A DNA stretch of 64,000 bases, from positions 36,149 through 100,148 of the forward strand of contig NZ_QXXA01000015.1 in NCBI RefSeq assembly GCF_009911265.1, read 5' to 3'. The stretch's first letter is position 1, and every line of letters starts with the position of its first letter. Of this stretch, positions 16,072 to 23,259 are shown one piece after another. This DNA is from Senegalia massiliensis. Its GTDB lineage: Bacteria; Bacillota; Clostridia; Tissierellales; SIT17. A program made the translations under genes and the position numbers. The notes below the pieces were generated by a model that saw nothing but the letters and a program-made list of their open reading frames with translations, had not been told where the DNA came from and did no database searches.

Positions 16072-17865
16072 ATGGAATTAAAAACACATGATGATAGACT
16101 TACTCTTACAAATGGAAGTTATCATGCTTTAGTAAATGCAAGAAAGCCTAAAGGAATTAAAGATAAAAAAGCTTATTTAATCGGTACAGGAATTGGAGCT
16201 TTAGCTGCTGGTTGTTTTTTAATTCGTGATGCTCACATGGATGGCAGCAAGATTACCTTCTTAGAGCAATTAGACATTCCTGGTGGATCTTTGGACGGAG
16301 AGGTTCGTCAAAATATGGATTATGTAGCACGTGGAGGACGTGAAATGGGTCACCATTTTGAGGTTTTATGGAGCTTATTTAGTTCATTACCATCTACAGA
16401 AGATCCTAATATGACTATTTTAGATCATTTTTATTATACAAACTACGATGATCCAAACTTTAGCAATTGTCGTATTACTAAAAACAAAGGTGAGCGTTAC
16501 GACAATGGAAAATTTAATTTGGGTCAAGACTTGGCAAAAGAATTAGCTGCTTTTGTAAATATAACAGATGAAGAACTTGAAGATAAATCTATTGAAGATG
16601 TTTTTTCAGAAGAACTTTTAAATACTGATTTCTGGACATATTGGAGAACAATGTTTGCTTTTGAAAATTGGCATAGTGCTTTAGAGATGAAATTATATAT
16701 GAATCGTTTCATTCACCATGTTGGGGGATTACCAACTCTTTCAGCTTTACAATTTTCACGACATGATCAATTCACTTCATTTGTAAAACCTATGGTTAAA
16801 TATTTAGAGGACCATGGTGCTAAATTTGAATATGGAGTTAATGTTGACAATGTTGAGTTCTCAATCTCAGATGATAAAAAGGTTGCAAAGAGAATAGTTG
16901 CAACAGATAAAGTTGGAAAGAATATCTCTATTGATTTAACAGAAAATGACTTAGTATTTATTACTAATGGTTCTATGACTGAAGGTTCGGGATATGGTGA
17001 TGACAATACGTCTGCACCATTTAATAAAGAGCCAGAAGGATGCTGGAAGCTATGGAGAAACATAGCAGCTCAATCAGATGAATTTGGAAGACCAGATAAA
17101 TTCTGTACAGATACAGAAAAATCTAATTGGGAGTCTTGTACAGTAACTTGTCATGATGAACGTGTTCCTGAGTACATTGAAAAGATCACAAAACGCTCAC
17201 CATATGGAGGGCACACTGTAACAGGTGGAATAGTTACAGCTCTCGACTCTTCATGGCTAATGAGCTGGACAATAAACCGTCAAGAACAGTATTATGGACA
17301 ACCAGAAAAAGACGTTGTTGTTTGGGTATATGGTTTGTTCTCTGATGTTCCTGGAGATTATATTAAAAAACCTATGAGAGATTGTACTGGTAAGGAAATC
17401 ACAAAAGAATGGTTATATCATATAGGTGTTCCTACAGATAATATTGAAGAATTAGCAAAATCATGTAGTGCAGTTCCTGTTATGATGCCATTTATCACGT
17501 CTCAATTTATGCCTCGTGCAGCTGGAGATCGCCCATATGTTGTACCAAAGAATTCAGTGAACTTTGCTTTCCTTGGACAATTTGCTGAAACATTGGATGA
17601 TCCAGGACGTGATACTGTATTTACTATTGAATATTCAGGACGTACAGCTATGGAAGCAGTATATGTTTTAACTGGAGTTGAAAAAGGAGTTCCAGAGGTA
17701 TTTGCTTCTAGATATGATATCCGATATTTGTTAAATGCAGGTGTAAGCTTGTTGGATGGAGAAAAACCAGAACTTGATCTACCACCAATGGCTAAACGTA
17801 AGATTTTAAAACAAGTAGCAGGAACAGATATTGAAAAGTTATTAAAAGAATATGGAATTATTTAA
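16072..17865 (+). CDS. ohyA: Oleate hydratase
   Basis: A 597-residue FAD enzyme that adds water to the cis-9 double bond of oleic acid to give 10-hydroxystearic acid. Family marks: the N-terminal dinucleotide-binding motif GTGIGALAAGCFL with an acidic Glu at the next strand end (FLEQLDIPGGS), RGGREMGHHFE with the FAD-domain Glu, and long conserved stretches such as FITSQFMPRA and GRTAMEAVYVLTG. Length is normal for the family. The ATG at 16072 with GAGGGAG upstream is preferred over a TTG 15 codons earlier. Codon use differs from the rest: many CGT Arg codons instead of AGA. With the neighbouring TetR gene and decayed frames this suggests horizontal gain. Such enzymes detoxify host unsaturated fatty acids. 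Confidence 0.95.
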   Translation: MELKTHDDRLTLTNGSYHALVNARKPKGIKDKKAYLIGTGIGALAAGCFLIRDAHMDGSKITFLEQLDIPGGSLDGEVRQNMDYVARGGREMGHHFEVLWSLFSSLPSTEDPNMTILDHFYYTNYDDPNFSNCRITKNKGERYDNGKFNLGQDLAKELAAFVNITDEELEDKSIEDVFSEELLNTDFWTYWRTMFAFENWHSALEMKLYMNRFIHHVGGLPTLSALQFSRHDQFTSFVKPMVKYLEDHGAKFEYGVNVDNVEFSISDDKKVAKRIVATDKVGKNISIDLTENDLVFITNGSMTEGSGYGDDNTSAPFNKEPEGCWKLWRNIAAQSDEFGRPDKFCTDTEKSNWESCTVTCHDERVPEYIEKITKRSPYGGHTVTGGIVTALDSSWLMSWTINRQEQYYGQPEKDVVVWVYGLFSDVPGDYIKKPMRDCTGKEITKEWLYHIGVPTDNIEELAKSCSAVPVMMPFITSQFMPRAAGDRPYVVPKNSVNFAFLGQFAETLDDPGRDTVFTIEYSGRTAMEAVYVLTGVEKGVPEVFASRYDIRYLLNAGVSLLDGEKPELDLPPMAKRKILKQVAGTDIEKLLKEYGII

Positions 17866-17885
17866 AGGTATGAGCATTAGATAAT

Positions 17886-18647
17886 TTGATTAAAATCCCG
17901 AATTTAGAAAATTGGGATTTTAATTTATATGTAGATATTATTCATACTATAGAAGAAATGCAAAGTTGGTATGAAGATGATTTGCGCAAAGAATCCTTAA
18001 AATCATCGGAATATGAGAATAATAAAAAAATTGAAGAACAAAAATTGTTTTTTAAAGCTTTTCGAAAACTTTAAAAGAGGGATGAAATTCCTGTAGATTC
18101 TAAGAAAAAGAATGTTTATTATGAAAAATATAAAGATTATGTAAAAGAAGAAACAGAAAACAAGGGCAAAAAGATACAAGAAATTGAAAAGTCAATTGAA
18201 TATGAAAAGTTTTTTCTTCGTTGGGAAAGAAGTGTCAATAGGGAGAGAAATAATTATAGTCATTATGGCAGTAATTCAGCTACAAGATATCGGGTTGATT
18301 GTATAAAAAATTTAGAGAAAGATTTAGAGTCAATTTTAGAAAATTCTCCAGAAGCATGAGAATTTTATTATAAACGTCAATTAATAAGCGATATAGAAAC
18401 CGAACACAAACAGCATTTGATAACTGTCCCTTATGTAGTTAAAGCAAAACAAAAGGTAATAGATTCATTGAATTTAGGTGTTCCTGTATATATTGTAGGA
18501 CATTTAGGAAGTGGAAAAATACAGCTATCAACTGAAGCAGCTTTGGATTTTACTATTCAAAAATTTGGAGAATTTAATGAAGAAAGGAAACTTTACTATA
18601 AAAATATTTTAACTAATGGAAGGAAAAAGGAAATAGAGTCTTTATAG
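17886..18647 (+). pseudogene. Decayed P-loop ATPase gene with two in-frame stops
   Basis: One frame runs from about 17886 to 18647 broken by TAA at 18072-18074 and TGA at 18357-18359. Reading through them gives a continuous, charged, coiled-coil-like N-terminal part (WDFNLYVDIIHTIEEMQSWY, later KYKDYVKEETENKGK) followed by VPVYIVGHLGSGK, a Walker A motif, so all pieces come from one ancestral gene of about 250 codons or more. Position 8 of the P-loop is Ile instead of Thr/Ser, which would cripple it. The frame ends before any Walker B, so the 3' part is deleted. N-terminal ATPases of this layout are common on conjugative elements, but I do not recognise the exact family. Confidence 0.7.
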
Positions 18648-18778
18648 CTACTATTTATATCTGGATCTCATAATTTAACTTAACAAAATCTTTATACTAT
18701 TCTTAACAGTCTTAATCCTATTTTTATATGAATCTTGATAAAATGAAATTATAAAATATATAAGAAGGGATGGTGTAT

Positions 18779-18868
18779 ATGAATTTTATTCAAGTTATTT
18801 CTTTAATAACTACAATTGCTTTGCTAATATACTTATTCTTTGTACTGATTAAGGGGGAAGAACTATGA
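18779..18868 (+). CDS. kdpF: KdpF-like small membrane protein
   Basis: A 29-residue single-helix peptide (IALLIYLFFVLIKGEEL at its C-terminal end) with a good RBS (AAGAAGGGATGG). Size, hydrophobic helix and the short polar tail match KdpF, the smallest subunit of the KdpFABC potassium-pumping ATPase. Its TGA overlaps the ATG of the following kdpA-like frame (ATGA), the usual kdpF-kdpA arrangement. Because kdpA is truncated and kdpB, kdpC are absent, this is a leftover with no pump to join. Confidence 0.75.
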   Translation: MNFIQVISLITTIALLIYLFFVLIKGEEL

Positions 18869-19053
18869 TTAATATTGTTACTCAAATTTTACTGTACTTG
18901 ATTGTCTTAGTTATGCTTGGGAAATCATTAGATAAGTACATGGCAAAGGTTTATGAAGGAGATAAGGTTTTCTTAAGTCCAGTATTAAATCCCATAGAAA
19001 AGCTCATATATAAAATAATTGGAACAAATAATTACAGATTATTTTTTTTATGA
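18865..19053 (+). pseudogene. kdpA: kdpA 5' fragment (potassium-transporting ATPase subunit A)
   Basis: The 62 codons start with a membrane helix and LGKSLDKYMAKVYEGDKVFL followed by SPVLNPIEKLIYKIIGTN, which is the conserved start of KdpA (Arg/Lys-YMA-VFEG, LSPVL, PIE, LYK-G). Intact KdpA has about 550-560 residues; here homology stops after about 56 residues and the frame ends at TGA 19051-19053 within the feo promoter. The rest of kdpA and all of kdpB and kdpC are missing, so a deletion joined kdpA to the region upstream of feoA. Confidence 0.8.
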
Positions 19054-19059
19054 TATAAT
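19032..19059 (+). promoter_or_regulatory. Promoter of feoAB operon
   Basis: TTACAG at 19032-19037, a 16-base spacer and TATAAT at 19054-19059 with an upstream TG (extended -10). It overlaps the stop of the kdpA fragment. About 53 bases separate the -10 from the feoA start. An iron-regulator box was looked for but not firmly seen. Confidence 0.6.
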
Positions 19060-19112
19060 GAGAATACATTTCAAAAGATATTAATTATAAATATTATATA
19101 GGAGGAATTTAT

Positions 19113-19370
19113 ATGAATTTAGCTGATGTAAAAAGAGGGGATAAATTTAAAATAATTAATATTCCAGATACATTGGTAAAAGCAAAGACGTTAAGGTTTG
19201 GAATTTCAGAAGGAACTACAGTAGAATGTGCTGAAAAAATACCAGGAGGACCTATAATTATCAAGAAGAATTTACAAGAAATTGCTATAGGTAGGAAATT
19301 AGCAAAGAAAATTACAATAGATGAATTGACAACAAAATCTGCTGCATATAAAGCAGCTATAGCTAGATAG
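19113..19370 (+). CDS. feoA: Ferrous iron transport protein A
   Basis: An 85-residue SH3-like FeoA-domain protein: the pattern begins LADVKRGDKFKIINIPDT, continues through a LRFGISEGTTVECAEKIPGGPIII core and ends with an EIAIGRKLAKKITID strand. FeoA is a small cytoplasmic partner needed for FeoB-driven Fe(II) uptake. AGGAGG precedes the ATG, and feoB follows after 11 bases. Confidence 0.93.
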   Translation: MNLADVKRGDKFKIINIPDTLVKAKTLRFGISEGTTVECAEKIPGGPIIIKKNLQEIAIGRKLAKKITIDELTTKSAAYKAAIAR

Positions 19371-19381
19371 GGGGAAAATAT

Positions 19382-21235
19382 ATGGATTGCTGTAATATAA
19401 GTCATCAAATAGATATCCCAGAAGGTGCAAAAAAAATTGTACTTACAGGAAATCCAAATGTTGGTAAATCTATATTTTTTAATTCTTTTACAGGGGTATA
19501 TGTAGATGTATCAAATTTTCCAGGTACTACATTAGATATTAGTTCAGGAAAATATAAAGATGATATTATAATTGACACTCCAGGTGTATATGGAGTATCT
19601 TCATTTAATGATGAAGAAATAGTTGCAAGAGATGCTATAGCATCAGCAGATGTAGTTATAAATGTGATAGATGCTGTACATTTAGAAAGAGATTTGTTTT
19701 TAACTCAACAAGTTATAGATATGGGAATACCTACTATAATTGCTATAAATATGATGGATGAGGCTAAAAAGAATGGTTTACAAATAGATTTAGATATATT
19801 AAGTAAAGAATTGGGAGTACCTGTAATACCGACCGTTGCTCCAAAGGGAGAAGGTCTTAAAGAGGTAAAAGATTCTATTCATCTTGCTAAAGTAGGAAAT
19901 AGCAGTATAAAATTAGAAAAAATATTAAATGATATAACAAAGAATGCTACTAATAGAGCAGAAGCAGTACTTATAATGGAAGGCGATCCACATGTATCTA
20001 CTAAAAATAATATTAAAGATATAGACTATAGAGATCAAATCTATATGGATAGACGTGAAAGAGTAAATCAAATAATTGATAAAGTTGTAACTGAAACTAC
20101 AGATAGTGTAAGTTTTAAAATAACACTTGGTAGACTTATGTTGAGACCACTTACTGGGATACCAATGTTAATAGGTGTATTATTTTTATTATATGAATTT
20201 GTAGGAGTATTTATAGCTCAAACAGTTGTAGGAATAACAGAAGAAACTATATTTATAGAAACATATGAACCATTTATAAGAGGTATTGTAGATAATTTTA
20301 TTTCTCCATCTTCATTTATAGGACAAGTATTAATTGGTGAATTTGGAGTACTTACTATGTCAGTAACATATACTTTTGGTTTATTATTACCTCTTATAAT
20401 AGGATTTTATTTGTTTTTATCAATACTTGAAGATTCAGGTTATTTACCTAGAATAGCAGCATTGGTTGATAGAATGCTTACGGGACTTGGTTTAAATGGT
20501 AGGGCTGTAATTCCTATGATATTAGGTTTTGGATGTGTTACAATGGCTACAATAACAACAAGACTTTTAGGGTCTAAAAGAGAACGTATAATAGCAGTAT
20601 TTTTATTAGGACTTGCAATACCTTGTTCAGCACAATTAGGTGTTATTATGGGACTTATTGCACCATTAGGTGCTAAATATTTTGTACTATATGGGTTAAC
20701 TATATTTTTAGTATATGTACTTGCAGGAACTATTTTAAATAAAATATTACCAGGAGAATCTACAGATTTATTGATAGATTTACCACCATTAAGATTGCCA
20801 CAAATAAGCAATGTATTAAGAAAAACTTATATAAAATCAGTATCTTTTATAAAAGAAGCAGGTCCTATATTTATAATAGGAGCAGTTATTATAACTATTC
20901 TTCAATATAGTGGAATACTTACAACTATTCAAGACTTAGTAGCTCCAATAACAACTGGATTCTTAGGATTACCTAAAGAAGCTGCTACAGCATTTATAAT
21001 GGGAATAGTTAGACGTGATTTTGGAGTAGCAGGTTTGAATTCAATGTCTTTAACTCCAGATCAAATATTGGTGTCATTAGTAACAATTACACTTTTTGTA
21101 CCTTGTATAGCTGCTATGATGATTATGCTTAAAGAAAGAAGTAAATTTGAAGCTGTAGCTATCTGGATATCAAGCTGGGTAATAGCATTTTTAACAGGAG
21201 GAGCATTATACTTTATATTAAGTACTTTTTCTTAG
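19382..21235 (+). CDS. feoB: Ferrous iron transporter FeoB
   Basis: A 617-residue Fe(II) transporter. The N-terminal G domain has G1 GNPNVGKS, the G2/switch region NFPGTT, G3 DTPG and G4 NMMDEAKK; the membrane part starts near residue 260 and carries two Gate domains (GFGCVTMATITTR with the conserved Cys, and the FIMGIVRRDFG segment). It is shorter than the 773-residue E. coli protein, as usual in clostridia. The residue after the G1 Ser is Ile rather than the usual Thr. It is coupled to feoA, and a small Cys-rich protein gene follows 11 bases later. Confidence 0.96.
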   Translation: MDCCNISHQIDIPEGAKKIVLTGNPNVGKSIFFNSFTGVYVDVSNFPGTTLDISSGKYKDDIIIDTPGVYGVSSFNDEEIVARDAIASADVVINVIDAVHLERDLFLTQQVIDMGIPTIIAINMMDEAKKNGLQIDLDILSKELGVPVIPTVAPKGEGLKEVKDSIHLAKVGNSSIKLEKILNDITKNATNRAEAVLIMEGDPHVSTKNNIKDIDYRDQIYMDRRERVNQIIDKVVTETTDSVSFKITLGRLMLRPLTGIPMLIGVLFLLYEFVGVFIAQTVVGITEETIFIETYEPFIRGIVDNFISPSSFIGQVLIGEFGVLTMSVTYTFGLLLPLIIGFYLFLSILEDSGYLPRIAALVDRMLTGLGLNGRAVIPMILGFGCVTMATITTRLLGSKRERIIAVFLLGLAIPCSAQLGVIMGLIAPLGAKYFVLYGLTIFLVYVLAGTILNKILPGESTDLLIDLPPLRLPQISNVLRKTYIKSVSFIKEAGPIFIIGAVIITILQYSGILTTIQDLVAPITTGFLGLPKEAATAFIMGIVRRDFGVAGLNSMSLTPDQILVSLVTITLFVPCIAAMMIMLKERSKFEAVAIWISSWVIAFLTGGALYFILSTFS

Positions 21236-21246
21236 GAGATGATTAA

Positions 21247-21402
21247 ATGAAATGTAACACTACAGAAGGATTAAGGATTTGTTCTGAGTGTAACAATAAA
21301 ATAAAGGATCCTAATTTAATTAGGTGTCCAAGGTGTAATACTATACTTTTAAAGAAATGTTCAGAGTGTAAAGGTTGTTCTTTATTCAAAAAGTTGGGAT
21401 AA
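21247..21402 (+). CDS. Small eight-cysteine protein following feoB
   Basis: A 51-residue protein with CSEC, CPRC and CSECKGC metal-knuckle motifs (Cys at 3, 12, 15, 27, 30, 38, 41 and 44), probably binding zinc or iron. Its ATG lies 11 bases after the feoB stop with AGGAGATGATT as ribosome binding site, and a terminator follows, so it is the last gene of the feo operon. Small Cys-rich FeoC-like or zinc-ribbon proteins often follow feoB, but this sequence is not a typical FeoC winged helix. Inference: an accessory or regulator of FeoB. Confidence 0.72.
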   Translation: MKCNTTEGLRICSECNNKIKDPNLIRCPRCNTILLKKCSECKGCSLFKKLG

Positions 21403-21419
21403 TATATCCCAACTTTTTT
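21388..21419. terminator. Terminator at end of feo operon, usable from both sides
   Basis: AAAAAGTTGGGATA pairs with TATCCCAACTTTTT around a 3-base loop, with T runs on both strands. It ends the feo operon and, on the minus strand, the LigD-type polymerase gene. Confidence 0.85.
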
Positions 21420-22284
21420 ACTTTATCTTATTTTTTACTTTATAAATATTTTTCCAAGGGTCATCCTTTTGTCCTAAACGTCTAAATATATTTGATATAT
21501 TGTATTTTGTAGCAGAAAGTGTAGTATCTAATTCATCCCAATCAATTGGTGTTGCTATAGGAGCATTATCTTTATCTCGTATACTATATGGTGCTATTGA
21601 AGTTTGACCATATGAGTTTCTTAAATAATCAATAAATATTTTATTATTTCTTTTATCTTTTCTTTGCTCAATAGTATATAAATCACTATTTTTTTCAACT
21701 AATTCTTTTGCTATGTTTTTAGAAAAATGCCTTGTTTCTTCAAAATCATACTCTTGTATAATTGGAACAACAATATGGAGACCTTTTGAACCTGTAGTCA
21801 TTACATAAGCAGATAGTTTCTTATAGTCTAATAATGTTTTTAAATCTTTAGCAGCTTTTATTACTAAATTAAAATCTTTATTTTCAGGAGGATCCAAATC
21901 AAATATTATTTTATCTGGATAATCAAGACTATCTTTTTTACTGAGCCAAATATGTTGAGATATACAAGCCTGATTAGCTAAATAAACTAAGGAGTGTTTA
22001 TTATTACATAGTGGATATATTGTATGACCTTTGTCTTTATTCTTAATATCAACTCTATCAAACCAGCTTGGAAAATATGACGGTATTTGTTTTTCATAAA
22101 AATTTATATCATTTATTCCGTTAGGAAATCTATGCATAGTTAGAGGTCTATTTTCTATGTGGGGTATTATATAATTTGATATTTTTAAAAAATAATTTAT
22201 TAAATCTTTTTTTGATATATTAGATTTAGGAAATATTATTTTATTTTCATTTTTTATGTTAATATTTTTATTATTTATCTTCAT
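21418..22284 (-). CDS. Stand-alone LigD-type DNA polymerase/primase
   Basis: A 288-residue protein that matches the polymerase domain of bacterial LigD (archaeo-eukaryotic primase fold). Visible motifs are IENRPLTMHRFPNG at the N-terminal side, the catalytic FDLDPP, TTGSKGLHIVVP and FIDYLRN with SYGQTSIAPYSIR. In non-homologous end joining this domain fills in and extends broken ends, preferring ribonucleotides. Here it is a separate gene placed 2 bases after the 3'-phosphoesterase gene. No ATP-dependent ligase domain and no ku gene are in the window. Confidence 0.92.
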   Translation of the reverse strand: MKINNKNINIKNENKIIFPKSNISKKDLINYFLKISNYIIPHIENRPLTMHRFPNGINDINFYEKQIPSYFPSWFDRVDIKNKDKGHTIYPLCNNKHSLVYLANQACISQHIWLSKKDSLDYPDKIIFDLDPPENKDFNLVIKAAKDLKTLLDYKKLSAYVMTTGSKGLHIVVPIIQEYDFEETRHFSKNIAKELVEKNSDLYTIEQRKDKRNNKIFIDYLRNSYGQTSIAPYSIRDKDNAPIATPIDWDELDTTLSATKYNISNIFRRLGQKDDPWKNIYKVKNKIK

Positions 22285-22286
22285 AT

Positions 22287-22868
22287 CTATGATTCTTCCT
22301 TTAGTTCATTTATTGTTTTTCCTGATATAACCGATTTATTTTCAGTACTAGTAGGGTTTCTTCTGGCATCAGCATAATCATCTTTCATTTTAACTAAAAT
22401 CCAACGTTCATTTTTTCCTTTAGAAGTTCTAATTAAAGCATAACCACCTTTAAGTTTCTCTCCTTCTAGAAATATAGTTAGATGTCCATTCTCCAATGAT
22501 TCTTTTATTGTTGGAGAATTATTTTCTTTAAGATTGTAATAAGTACCTCTATCCCATATTATGACTTCACCAGCACCATAGTTGTCTTTAGGTATTACTC
22601 CTTCAAAATCTTTATATTCAAAAGGGTGATCTTCTGTAGGCATAGCAAGTCGTCTTTTCCTTGGGTCAGTTGAAGGACCTTTAGGAATAGCCCAAGACTT
22701 TAAAATACCATCAACTTGAATTCTAAAATCGTAGTGAAGATTAGTTGCATCATGTTTTTGGATTACAAATATAAGTTCATCATTTTTTTTAATTCTTTTA
22801 CCTGTAGGTTCAGTTGTATTATTAAAGTTTCTTTTATTTTTATATTCTTTTAAATTATCTTTTTTCAT
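22287..22868 (-). CDS. Stand-alone LigD-type 3'-phosphoesterase
   Basis: A 193-residue protein matching the phosphoesterase (PE) domain of LigD: HDATNLHYDFRIQVDGILKS with the metal-binding His and Asp, WAIPKGPS, the HPFEYKDFEGVIP segment and YGAGEVIIWDRGTY. PE domains trim 3'-phosphates and ribonucleotides at breaks to leave a ligatable 3'-OH. The first about 25 residues are a basic tail. It is the first gene of a two-gene minus-strand operon with the polymerase. AGGAGATG precedes the ATG. Elsewhere the two domains are usually fused with a ligase. Confidence 0.92.
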   Translation of the reverse strand: MKKDNLKEYKNKRNFNNTTEPTGKRIKKNDELIFVIQKHDATNLHYDFRIQVDGILKSWAIPKGPSTDPRKRRLAMPTEDHPFEYKDFEGVIPKDNYGAGEVIIWDRGTYYNLKENNSPTIKESLENGHLTIFLEGEKLKGGYALIRTSKGKNERWILVKMKDDYADARRNPTSTENKSVISGKTINELKEES

Positions 22869-22972
22869 TTAATCATCTCCTATTATGTATGTACCAAAAA
22901 AACATAAATATAAACTTAAATGTTTACAATAAGATGTTATAATATATTTAGATATGATTGGAGGAATTATAA

Positions 22973-23179
22973 ATGGAAGATAATAAATTGCAATGTGAAG
23001 GTTGTGGAAGGAATTGTTTTATAACTTTAAAAAAAGAAAATAATGAATATTATATAGAAGGCAATAAATGTATTGGTGGGGAAGAGCAAGCAAAGTCTAA
23101 ATGGGGCTTTCTAAAACAAAAATCCTCTTTGGAAAAGCCTAAAAAGAAAGGATTTTTAAAGAAACTATTTAATAAATAG
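22973..23179 (+). CDS. Small Cys-rich protein, function unknown
   Basis: A 68-residue protein with CEGCGRNC near the N terminus and a further Cys in GNKCIGG, followed by a Lys-rich tail ending KKGFLKKLFNK. The Cys spacing recalls small metal-binding proteins such as the DUF1667 group (CxxCxxxC), but the match is weak. An RBS (TTGGAGGAATT) and a hairpin after the stop support a real gene. Function not predicted. Confidence 0.65.
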   Translation: MEDNKLQCEGCGRNCFITLKKENNEYYIEGNKCIGGEEQAKSKWGFLKQKSSLEKPKKKGFLKKLFNK

Positions 23180-23200
23180 ATGGATTAATCCATCTATTTT
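23174..23200 (+). terminator. Short terminator after small Cys-rich gene
   Basis: A 12-base stem, AAATAGATGGAT with its complement around a TA loop, followed by a short T run; it overlaps the stop codon. Confidence 0.6.
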
Positions 23201-23259
23201 ATTAGCTTTAATTGTGTTATACTATATATTAATAATACATAATAAATGAGGTGAGAAGA

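Noticed and set aside
18357..18359. TGA in the ATPase remnant considered as a selenocysteine codon.
   Set aside because: A second stop (TAA) lies in the same frame, the P-loop is mutated and the 3' part is missing, so simple decay explains it.
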